Assembly: GCA_034440635.1 (NCBI GenBank)
Contig: JAOTON010001819.1
Span: forward strand, 830,001-894,000
Origin: Lepas anatifera
Lineage: Eukaryota > Arthropoda > Thecostraca > Lepadidae
Reading direction: 5' to 3'
Length of the DNA: 64,000 nucleotides
The position numbers and the translations under genes were made by a program. A model generated the notes under the pieces. It was not told the DNA's origin. It ran no database searches and was given only the letters and a program-made list of their open reading frames with translations. Each line of letters begins with the position of its first letter. The stretch's first letter is position 1. Positions 55,604 to 64,000 of the stretch are shown here, one piece after another.

Positions 55604-58600
55604 CACCCCACTTCACCGTGGACTGCCCTCATTCACCTCTGGCCGCCATCCGCATTGTGGTTCAGAACCCCTATATCATGATTGACCGTCCCTCTTAGCT
55701 CTAAAGCGGCCCACCGTAAAATTGATCGCTCTGATCCACTTTTGACTGCCCGCTAATGCATGATTGCGCGCCCATTTTCGACAATTGTCTGTTCTTTCTT
55801 AGCCTTGGGGCGCCCCACTTTTACGTGTACCGCCTTCAACTTCGGATGTCCTCTACTTTGTGTTCGGGTGCTCCAATTTCACGATTAACCGCTCTTTTTC
55901 AGCCTTAGGGCATCCCACTGCAACATGGCACTACCATAGCACATGGACAGCTCTCAGCTTTGAGTGGTAACAATTGCCCCGAGTTCTTTTAATGTATGCT
56001 TTGGGTATCGATTGGTGTCATTTTGCTCCGTTACCACGCAGGATCCCCCAGGGTGCATTCACGCCCATCCGATGTGTGGTCGTGTGCCCGTCCAATATGT
56101 GGTTGTGTCGTCTTTTGCAACAAGAACATGCTACGATGGAATAAAGGGGACTGGTAAAAGTAATGGTTCTTGTGAAGCAAATTTTGAGCACATATACGAA
56201 TATCCCTTAAATGTATTTAAAAAAACATTCCGGATCTATTGATAACCCTATAAGCGTTTGACTTTGATCATTTAATTATTTTGCCGAGGTATTTTTTTCA
56301 CAGTGCCACTAATGAAAGGCTGTGTCCAGACAGCAATGCGAAATTCCCACGTCATCTGTGTAAGAAAAACATTGAGAGCTCGGCAGGAGGCACCTGCATA
56401 ATTTTGGTTGCGTCCTCTCCCACGTGTTTGTAAACAGCAAAAAGTTTCGCCTTATGTAGAATATTATGGATTTATCACTATCCACTCTGCGCAGACAGGG
56501 TAAACTGCAACGACTGGTTCGCAAAATCTCCAACGGCCGTCTCTGCGTGAATTCTGCTTCAAAACGTAATCCAGGTAGAAGTTGCCCTGTTTACTTGTTG
56601 CTTATTTAACTAGAGGCACTTTGAGAAAATCTTTCTTTTCTTGGCAACGTGTTTTTTTAATCGGCACTTTTTCAAATGGCATCACAAATACGCAAAATTA
56701 GCATCACAAAGATCCATGATACCAAAGGCTGATCCCCAAATGGTAGTCTGACCGCCCCCCGAGACTTCGCTTCCCTCTTATCGAAATCCTGAATCGTCCA
56801 TGTACCCAACCCTCTCGGTTGTTGATCAGTGATAGATAAGCTCGGTCAGTGTTGATCAGGTGCAATCTCTAACATCATCACCTTGGATAGGTTGAGTTTG
56901 CGGCCGGTTGATAGAGCTGGAAAATGCCTAGGTGATCGGGGAAGGAGAGTTTTTTGGGTGATGGAACTATAGTAGGGAGGAACAGAAACGTAGTAAAGGG
57001 GTGGAGCGGCTAGCACAGTCGCATGAGAGGCACCCGAAGGGAAAAGATCGCGCGAAGGGCAGCAGGGCTACGCCAATCTATGACCAACCGTAAACCTCGG
57101 GGACCAGCATGACTTGCTGTTACAAGCGTGACCCTCTGCGGCAAGCGACGCCCTATATGTGACCGTCAGGGTCCCCAAGGGGCAGAAGAACACTCTTTAA
57201 TCGGGTGGGTCACCTGTTTTCAACAGGTCCCTCTGTGACAAGCATGACCAGTACATCATTCCGTGGTCGGCAGGGCCCAATGCAGTCAGAAGAGCCTTCT
57301 GTCTGCCACCGAGAAACCGAGAATGCCCTCTGTGCCAGCGGGGGATGCTGTGACAAGTAGGGCCCTCTACGGTCAGCAGGTCCTTTGGGACCAGGAGTCT
57401 CCTCGTTATCAATAGGGCAATCTTAGGTCAACAGGGATCTCTGTAACTAACAGATCTTTCGGTCGCAGTCAGGGCCATGTCTTGCCAGCATGCTTTTTTG
57501 TCGGACAGGGCGATACCTCCGGTGACCATAAGAGGACTCTGTATCGTAAATATATATATTTGGAACTGAACGCACGGTCTATAAAAAGGGCACTCCGGGA
57601 CCAACGGGTCTTTCCGTGCCCAGTAAGGCCTGCCATATTCTTGTGGAAGGTCATGATGTGACCTGAGGTCTAATCGGGAAGCCGCTGGGCCCCCTGCATC
57701 CAGGCGGGTAACCATCCATGACAGCCTTTGACTGCTGTGAGTGGGACTGGTGGGACCCTTAAATCCATTAGGATATAAATCTGCCAGTTAGCGAACCCCT
57801 GGAGAAAGCCGGAAAGTGTACAAGTGTACACTGTGAACGACTTTGAGTTCACTTTGGTTAGTCGAGGGTCCTATGTGGCTGCCATAGCACAGCGAAGACA
57901 GGCCAACGGCCAAAATCTGGTTATAGCTAGTTATAGTTACTGCAAAAATTCAGGTGGATGCCGTTGAGGGAGACACAAACACATTTTTCCGAGTTGATCG
58001 CTGATGTGGAGTATCCCTAAACTGGGCCTTTGCTTGGGGCCGTATTCTGATGCCGAGAGTACATAAGAACGGGCGCACGCACGTCGATATTTTATTCTGA
58101 TTTCCAGCCTGCACCCACACTGCGCAGGTGGGGTCAAATCAGCATTGTGATCGTAGTGCGCATATTAGATCAGTATGCTGATATTCTGCGTAGACTAGGT
58201 CGGTACTGGTCCCTGTGCATCCCGGGTACGCTTGTCCTACGTCGAGCGTGGCTACGCACGGAAGAAGGTCAAAATACCACATTGGAATACGGCAAGTTGC
58301 TTGTCTCAGTCAAGTCTTAGGAGGGCATTATATTAGAATATAGCCTTAGAAAGGTTTACAATAACTCGGGTCTTGAAGTAAGCCAAGGTCCATGAACTTA
58401 AGTAATAGATCCTTCGTGGCTGGCTAGCTCAGATTGAAGGGATCTGGGATCACTGCTCTGACCTAGTGGTTTATTAGACCCTTATGGCTAGTTAAGGCCC
58501 TGTGTGCTAATCATCATCATATAAGCAAAATCAGTAGTCCATGTAACCATCATGGGACTTCCCAAAGTGTATCGGGATTTGATCTGACATGTCCTGTAGA

Positions 58601-58904
58601 AACCTAATCCCCAATGACAAACATGGGCTCATTGAACGAGACGGGCCTATTCTAAACATTCGTTGGTCTTCTTCAAACTGTTTAAGGCTTCTGAAGATAA
58701 TTTTGATCATTGATTGGGGAGAAAATAGTCCCCATGCAGTCTCCCCGGGTCCCAAAGTGTCTTTACTAACCGTGGGTTCCAGTGCACAATAAAATAGACG
58801 CCAAAGAGATACATTTACTTTTTACCACTCCTGAGATGTATTTTAGATCCATTCAAAGCCATGATCTTTCCTCATTTTTTTAAAAGAAAATATGAAACTA
58901 ATTA
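55604..58904. other. right part of hAT-A: end of array, then mostly unique sequence
   Basis: 55604-55950 continues the diverged GCGCCCCAC array of 44.5-45.0 kb. 57050-57720 is a very degenerate array of segments like CCTCTGTGACAAGCATGACC and GGTCAGCAGGTCC. The remainder is unique with no recognised gene. A transposase would be expected here or in the left part in an autonomous copy. Confidence 0.5.
56466..56609 (+). CDS. possible short first exon or peptide, 47 codons
   Basis: ATG at 56466, then MDLSLSTLRRQGKLQRLVRK and a further basic segment, followed by a possible splice donor (CCAGGTAGAAG at about 56572); read on, the frame stops at 56609. It lies in the unique part of hAT-A. An E-box CACGTG lies about 45 bases upstream. 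It could be a remnant of the element's protein, a captured exon, or chance. Confidence 0.15.
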   Translation: MDLSLSTLRRQGKLQRLVRKISNGRLCVNSASKRNPGRSCPVYLLLI

Positions 58905-59857
58905 CCTCTTTGACCCTCCGGTTTTTCGGGCGGCAAGAAAAAACGGCGACGCGAAGCACCGCCGTACTTGGCACACCTTATTCTTGATAGATTCCGCAAG
59001 AATCCCCCAAAAATTTTGGCTTGGGTCATCTCAGGTCAGGTCATCAGTGCAGGTTAAGTGACCTTACCTCAAAAAATGTTGGAGGTGGCATAAGTAGCAA
59101 ATGGGTGAATCTATCGGATTGAAACTTATAGCACATAATGGCCCCACCGAGTTCTCCAAGAAGTTCCGGGATTTTTCATATCGATGACATAAGGTCAAAT
59201 ACGGACCATGACCTCTCCATTGGAAATACAGAGGAAACAGAAAATGGTTTGTATTTGTGTAGATCAAGGTGATAATACCTTCATATTCTCCAAATCGAAG
59301 TATCTTAGGTCCCTTTTTAGGTTCATGTCGCAATTTTTGACCTGTGACCTCTGAGAGATCATCCGAAGCTACTTAAGCAGTTTTGAGACTTAGGTCAATA
59401 ACTTTGCATGAAATGATGATACAACTTTTATCTTTATACCATTGCGTTTGGATTGCTATTGCCAGTCGATTGATAGGCATATGGACTATGCTAAGTCAAA
59501 AAGTGACCTTGACCTGACCTGAAGTCAGGTGATTTGTGTTTTGACCTAGTATGCTCATATTATACATCATTCGATTCGCCGTGACGAGAGAGAGCGAACA
59601 GTGTCTACAAAATTATTATAACTCAACGCTGTCAGACGCTAGACTTTGCTCAAAATGCCAACTTCTTTGACCTGCCATGACCTCAATGTTGACCTGAGCC
59701 AAAAAGTGACTGATAGTGTCTTCGTGAATTTGTATGAGCTATCCACCAGGGTTCGCGTTTTTGCGCTATCCTGCATAGGGGACGAGTTCGAGAGGGGGTG
59801 TTCAAACACCCCCACCAGGGCGAAGGTGACTCGGAGGCCCACCGGGGCGCAGGTTAA
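58905..59857 (+). mobile_element. piggyBac-like family C element, left end lost
   Basis: The right end ACCGGGGCGCAGGTTAA, preceded by a GGGGGTGTTCAAACACCCCC palindrome, resembles the family A right end. The left end begins within the CCGGTTTTTCGGGCGGCAAG segment without a terminal TTAA. Non-coding, rich in AGGTCA/TGACCT. Confidence 0.65.
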
Positions 59858-60003
59858 CTGATTCAGTTCACAAATATGCTTTAAATGGGCAAAGAACATA
59901 AAATTTGGCGCCCCCAGCCGGCCTAAAAATGGCGCCCCCTGGCCATGAAAGTGGCGCCCCCAGCGCTGCGGCCCCCTAGCGAAAATTCCTGGATCCGCCC
60001 CTG

Positions 60004-60011
60004 CTGTCAGG
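60004..60011 (+). repeat. TSD of the 19.5 kb hAT element (right)
   Basis: CTGTCAGG, identical to 40500-40507. Confidence 0.95.
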
Positions 60012-60251
60012 TACCAAATATGCTCAAAATTTTCCTTCCCAGGTCAACACCAGCTGGGGTCTGCCCCCCCCTATATAAACTCTGTGACGGTGCCCCTAAC
60101 TGGAAGGGACGCCGATGTGAGGCATCATGTGACTTGCTGTCACATGGAATTCACAAATGATACCAAAGTTAAGCCTGATACTGCACCACTTGAAAGCTTG
60201 ATACTTTTAAGGTATTAAAGTATGAATCCCAATAGAATGACAAAATGATCA

Positions 60252-60310
60252 ACACTTTTTACTTTACTTTTTACTTACTTTTTACTTTTTTTACTTTTTA
60301 CTTTTTAGTT
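60252..60310 (+). repeat. (TACTTTTT)n-type microsatellite
   Basis: Six or seven imperfect copies of TTTTTAC with variable T runs. Confidence 0.9.
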
Positions 60311-60555
60311 ATCTCAGGAAACCCAGTATCTTTTTGGTAAATGAGCAATGCAACCAACAAAGCTACACCATCTCATTATGGTGAATAAGCATTATTGCCT
60401 GTAGGTATATTTTGAAAACAGGGATAATCTGTACATATCCTGTATTTCATTTGGAACCACCTTGAAGCAAACCTCTTAAAATGACAAGAAAAGCCTGATC
60501 TGGCCTGAAAAGCAGATATAGCTCTATTCCAATAATAAATGAAGTGTTTTGTATT

Positions 60556-60912
60556 GCCCAGTCTGCAAAGTATGGCAGCAGGCCAGACGAGTCGCACCAG
60601 CCATCTAAAATTCTCACACCACCAGCCACCAAAAATTAACACCGATCTGCCATATACCAGGGAGAAAAGCGCACTCATTCCCACCCACACGATGCAATGC
60701 TATCTCTCTTATTAGTTAGTTGAGGACTTTTTATAAGGCCGCCCTATGTCTTTATAACCGTTTAGCCATTATTTGTTAGGTTTTCAGTGTCACGTTCCTC
60801 GCACCAGTCTCAGAAATTTGCACCAAGTTGATAAAATTCGCACCACTCGCTCCTGTCGCCAAGGGCACTGGCACCGACGAGATCTCGTCGAAAATGCCAT
60901 ACTTTGCACGCT
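60556..60912 (-). repeat. 330-bp dispersed repeat, inverted partner of 6885-7212
   Basis: See the partner entry. It lies in the body of the 24 kb element, so either the element acquired it by insertion or it is part of the element. Confidence 0.8.
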
Positions 60913-61763
60913 GGTGTATTGCTAGTTGCATAGCACATATACCCAAGCAAACCTGAGAAACCCAGACAACTTATAATTTTCCAGTAGCGCCCACTTCAAG
61001 GTGAAAACCGCTTGCAGTGAAAACATCCGTACCCTGCTTTAAGGATACGGGACCTCACCACTTAATTTTTATTTCGGGAGATGCTCAGACCAGAAATAGT
61101 GGGGGAAAACATGCAGTGAGACAAAAATTTGGAACAAATTGTTTGTCTTCAAATGATACTGCTGAAACAATTCGCCAAAAAATTTAGCAAGTCTCAAAAT
61201 TTGGGTGGATCCACACATTAATTGTAATGAGAATGCAAAAAACCTACATCATTCAACCACAAAAATTTGGCATAATATCCACCCTGATATACATTTAAGG
61301 ATTCCTCTGCCTGTCACCCTTTGTTTAGGACATCCCTGCTCGTATGCGAGTTGTTTACCTAGGTAATAAACTTTTTCTCAATGTAATTAGAAAGTTAACA
61401 GAGTATTACACAAGCAGACGTTACCCTAGTCCCTACTCGTTTTGCTTTGAACTTATTACACAGCTAATATAGAAACTGAGAGAAAAACGAAAAGTGAATT
61501 GAAGTGACTGGGGTAGCAGGAGTATAACTGATGCAAATTTCACTCATTATACGACTTATTAAAGTTGAATTTCATTCTTTTTAAATCTGCAACACTCAAC
61601 ACAGGGCCCCCGGCGACTGTGAAGCATTGCCAGATGTGCCAGATAATTTACTCAATAAATTTCCAAGACTTGTGAAAACCCTTCAATAGCAGTAATATTA
61701 TAGTGCCACCCAAAAAACTTTCAAAAAGACACCTAAGGTTTAATTCACGTTGCGAAAACGGCT
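60913..61763. other. right end of the 24 kb element, no gene
   Basis: AT-rich unique sequence with short stop-rich frames. The last 55-60 bp form the right inverted terminus. Confidence 0.6.
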
Positions 61764-62724
61764 ATTGTTTCAACTGTCCCTCTTTTACCAGTCACATGGC
61801 GTCGGGAGGTCCTGAGGATGCTTTATGATGATGTCTCAGCGGGCCACCTGGGCGCGACCAGGACATTGAAAAAAGTTAAGGCCAGATTCTTCTGGCCAAC
61901 TATGCACAGAGACGTGTTAGACTACTGTGAAACATGCAAGGATTGTCAAAGGCGCAGCCGACCATGCCCACGCCGGCAGGCTTCATTCCGCACAGATTCA
62001 TAATTGCGGCCATTTGAAAGAATGGCACGCGATATTACCGAGATGCCAATGTCATCAAGAGGAAATAAGTACGCCCTCGTGGCAATGGACTATTTTTCCA
62101 AATTTGTGTTCACATACCCGATGCCAAATCCGACAGCGGAGACCGTCTCAGGGTGTTTACTCGACATGGTGCTTCGCCAGGGGGTTCCGGAAAGACTTCA
62201 CTCTGACCAGGGGAGGCAATTCGAAGCAGCGGTCTTTCAAGATTTATGTAGGAGATTGGGAATAAAAAAGACCCGTACGTCGCCATACCGGCCCCAGAGT
62301 GATGGTATGGTAGAGAGGTTTAATCGGACATTGAAGGATATGATGGCAAAATACATCAAACCTTGCGGGTTTGATTGGGAGGACAACCTCCCATTTTTTA
62401 CGTTTGCCTACAATACCTCCAAGCATGCAGTGACAGGCTACTCCCCGTTCTACCTCGTTCACGGTCGTGAGGTACGTCTCCCTATAGATGAATTAATCGG
62501 GACAGAACGGGGGGTGGTCAGCGTCAATTGCTTCGTCGACAACAACTTACGTAGGTTGCGGGCCTCCTTTAGCCATGTTAGGGACAACATCGACCAGGCT
62601 GCCTTTGACATGGTGGTGGGACAGCAGGGCGCAACAGAGGATGCCGCATACGCCTCTGGGCAAAAAGTTTGGGTCGCAGACCACGTCGCTAGTGCAGGCG
62701 GCAAGCGAAAGTTGGGGCTGTACT
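61764..62724 (+). pseudogene. Gypsy pol: integrase (piece 3 of 4)
   Basis: Resumes piece 2 in frame. The zinc-binding N-terminal domain has GHLGATRTLKK, then FFWPTMHRDV and CETCKDCQRR. A TAA at 62001-62003 interrupts it. The frame then continues with the catalytic core: LVAMDYFSKF (first D), LHSDQGRQFE (second D) and PQSDGMVERFNRTL (E), with the usual spacing, then FAYNTSKHAVTGYSPFYLVHGR. All three acidic residues of the DDE triad are present. The piece ends where the solo LTR is inserted, and the apparent stop at 62727 belongs to that LTR. Integrase would join the element cDNA to host DNA; here it is a dead copy. Confidence 0.95.
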
Positions 62725-63347
62725 TGTGACTGTCTATCTACAGACATGGAAAGAGGTTCTGGTGCAGTAGGCGTATATTTGTACGTAAAACCTGAAAATA
62801 GAAGGAGAACATGAAGTTAATAATTTGAGCCATGATTTCCGCAGTGAGCGCATGAAAAAAGACGCGCGATGGTGCAACACAAACAAAATAGCGCCGCACA
62901 AGCACAATACCATAGTACAAGCACTCACGTAAATCAAACGCAGGACCCAAGCAAGCCAAAGAGAGCACCAAAGGCAAAAGGACACGAAGAGAAGACGTAC
63001 TTTGTCCCAGCCGTTGGCAGCCATTAGCGCGATGTCTGTAAGGTGCGAGCAGTCTCACACTGGCATGCAGCACTTGTGCGCAAGCTCCTGGTCATGCAAT
63101 GACTGGCATGCCACATCAGCATACAATGATCAGGACATTAACAATATCATTACTCGTCCCTGCAAAGTCAGAAAGGAAACGGTTAACATCGATGAAGTGC
63201 CACAAACAATGAATAATCACCAATCAACGTGATCATCAAACACAAGAAGGGCAAATCTTCCATCACACGAGCCTCTGACCAGAGCGCTGTCGTGCGCTAC
63301 GCATAACAGTCCAACCACAAAGCAAACGACCAGTGCCTGCAGCTACA
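62725..63347. mobile_element. solo LTR (623 bp) with 5-bp TSD
   Basis: Begins TGTGACTG and ends AGCTACA, i.e. TG...CA, flanked by GTACT at 62720-62724 and 63348-63352. Removing it with one GTACT restores the GPY/F region of the Gypsy integrase. There is no internal coding sequence, so it is either a solo LTR left by recombination or a very small LTR element. Confidence 0.85.
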
Positions 63348-63352
63348 GTACT

Positions 63353-63758
63353 ATAAGGGCCCTGGGATAATTCTGCAAAGGGAGGGACCGAGTAAGTCAG
63401 GGGTGGTATACAAGATTCTACTACCTGACGGCAAGGAGACGAGAGTTCATCATGACCACCTGAAGTCAGTGAAAGAACGAGACTTGAGCCGGACCGCTGC
63501 TAAGAAGGGTAACAAAGAGTCGGATGGGCTGATAACAGACCAACCCAGGAATACTAGGAATGGGGGAAATTCCCCCAGGCAATGGGGGGTGAGAAGGAAG
63601 GACATGGGCAGGCCCCTCAGTACCCAACATCTCCCATGATCCCAGACTGGCTTTGGGGGTCTGACAATAACTGCAAGGAGGGGAGTAGGGATACACCCTA
63701 TGTAACCCGCAGTGGAAGGTCAGTACGGCCCCCAGATAGACAGCAGTTAGAGTTCTAG
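63353..63758 (+). pseudogene. Gypsy pol: integrase C-terminal region to end of pol (piece 4 of 4)
   Basis: After the solo LTR the frame gives YKGPGIILQREGPSKSG, a GPY/F-type module, then VVYKILLPDGKETRVHHDHL, which in Gypsy integrases precedes a variable tail. A frameshift lies in the 63.5-63.65 kb stretch. The last segment is TPYVTRSGRSVRPPDRQQL and a TAG at 63756-63758, the usual end of this Gypsy lineage. No polypurine tract or 3' LTR could be recognised in the remaining 240 bases. Confidence 0.88.
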
Positions 63759-63893
63759 TCGCGGAAGCGGGTTGAGCCCCTTACTTAACGCCAAAGTATA
63801 CGGAAGCAATACAACATAGGACAACCCGCTCGAGTCCGTTGACGGCCGGGCAGATAGTAGATGGGCTTGACTAACCACACTTTTTGTTTCAGA

Positions 63894-64000
63894 GATGGAA
63901 GAGTTCTCTTTGCTCCGGCAGCGGATCTCCAGCCTGGAGGCGAGGCTTGCGCATCCCTGCAGGGGCTGTCAGGAGCTCACTCGAAGAGTGGAAGCCCTCG
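63894..64000 (+). CDS. possible start of a coiled-coil protein, cut by the window edge
   Basis: A strong acceptor-like tract TTTTTGTTTCAG (63880-63891) is followed at 63894 by ATG and 35 open codons to the window end: MEEFSLLRQRISSLEARLA, then a segment with two Cys (PCRGCQEL) and more charged residues. Leucines and isoleucines in heptad-like spacing suggest a coiled coil. It starts 135 bases after the Gypsy pol stop, so it could be a spliced third ORF of the Gypsy element, the start of another retroelement ORF, or a host exon. The sequence beyond 64000 would decide. Confidence 0.35.

Larger units (their letters stand above)
40508..60003. mobile_element. giant non-autonomous hAT-type element A (19.5 kb)
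   Basis: The termini CAGGGGCGGATCCAGG are perfect 16-bp inverted repeats (40508 on, and the complement ending at 60003), the classical hAT form. They are flanked by an identical 8-bp duplication CTGTCAGG. Without the nested element B (45027-55595) its own length is about 8.9 kb: a GGCGCCCC satellite array (40560-45018, resuming at 55604-55950) followed by about 4 kb of mostly unique sequence. No transposase or other long gene was found, so it would depend on a hAT transposase in trans. Confidence 0.9.

Overview
The window is nuclear DNA of an invertebrate animal. The evidence is spliced, GC-rich exons of an ALDH16A1-like aldehyde dehydrogenase, GT/AG introns, a tRNA-derived SINE, CR1/L2-like, I-like, Gypsy, hAT and piggyBac-like elements, and long microsatellites. 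A marine arthropod or similar invertebrate would fit, but the species cannot be fixed from this sequence. Host coding sequence is only about 0.5-0.6 kb; almost everything else is mobile or satellite DNA.

Layout. 1-645 is an (AGACAGAG)n/(AG)n microsatellite. 1193-2113 holds two ALDH16A1-like exons, and a weaker candidate exon lies at 9100-9215. The intron between them contains an inverted block of a ~2 kb repeat (2390-4870), a decayed Gypsy pol end with part of an LTR (5364-6497), and a GGGCCC-rich array (6761-8420). 10047-13412 is a palindromic foldback-type transposon with 1.55 kb arms and a 9-bp target duplication. 13605-14515 is a piggyBac-like non-coding element. 15806-23868 is a tandem array of four ~2 kb units, interrupted by a piggyBac-like fragment and a SINE. 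24089-28377 is a second large palindrome around a 21-bp minisatellite.

28378-63758 is one Gypsy pol gene split by later insertions, nested like Russian dolls. (i) A 6.7 kb I-like non-LTR retrotransposon lies at 30339-37038 (13-bp TSD). (ii) A 24.2 kb segment with inverted termini lies at 37569-61763. It contains a 19.5 kb hAT-type element (40508-60003, TSD CTGTCAGG), which contains a 10.6 kb hAT-type element (45027-55595, TSD CTTTAGAG), which contains two 1.03 kb TTAA elements and a 490-bp hAT MITE (TSD AAATTGGC). (iii) A 623-bp solo LTR lies at 62725-63347 (TSD GTACT). The host reading frame resumes across each break, which independently supports the boundaries.

The most unusual features are the two giant hAT-ended elements. 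They carry no transposase and are filled with their own GGCGCC-rich satellite arrays. Other features worth a second look are the palindromic foldback element, a conserved 64-nt hairpin and many CACGTG E-boxes in the 2 kb repeat, and the very dense AGGTCA half-sites in the TTAA elements. At the right edge (63894-64000) a possible coding exon with coiled-coil character runs out of the window.
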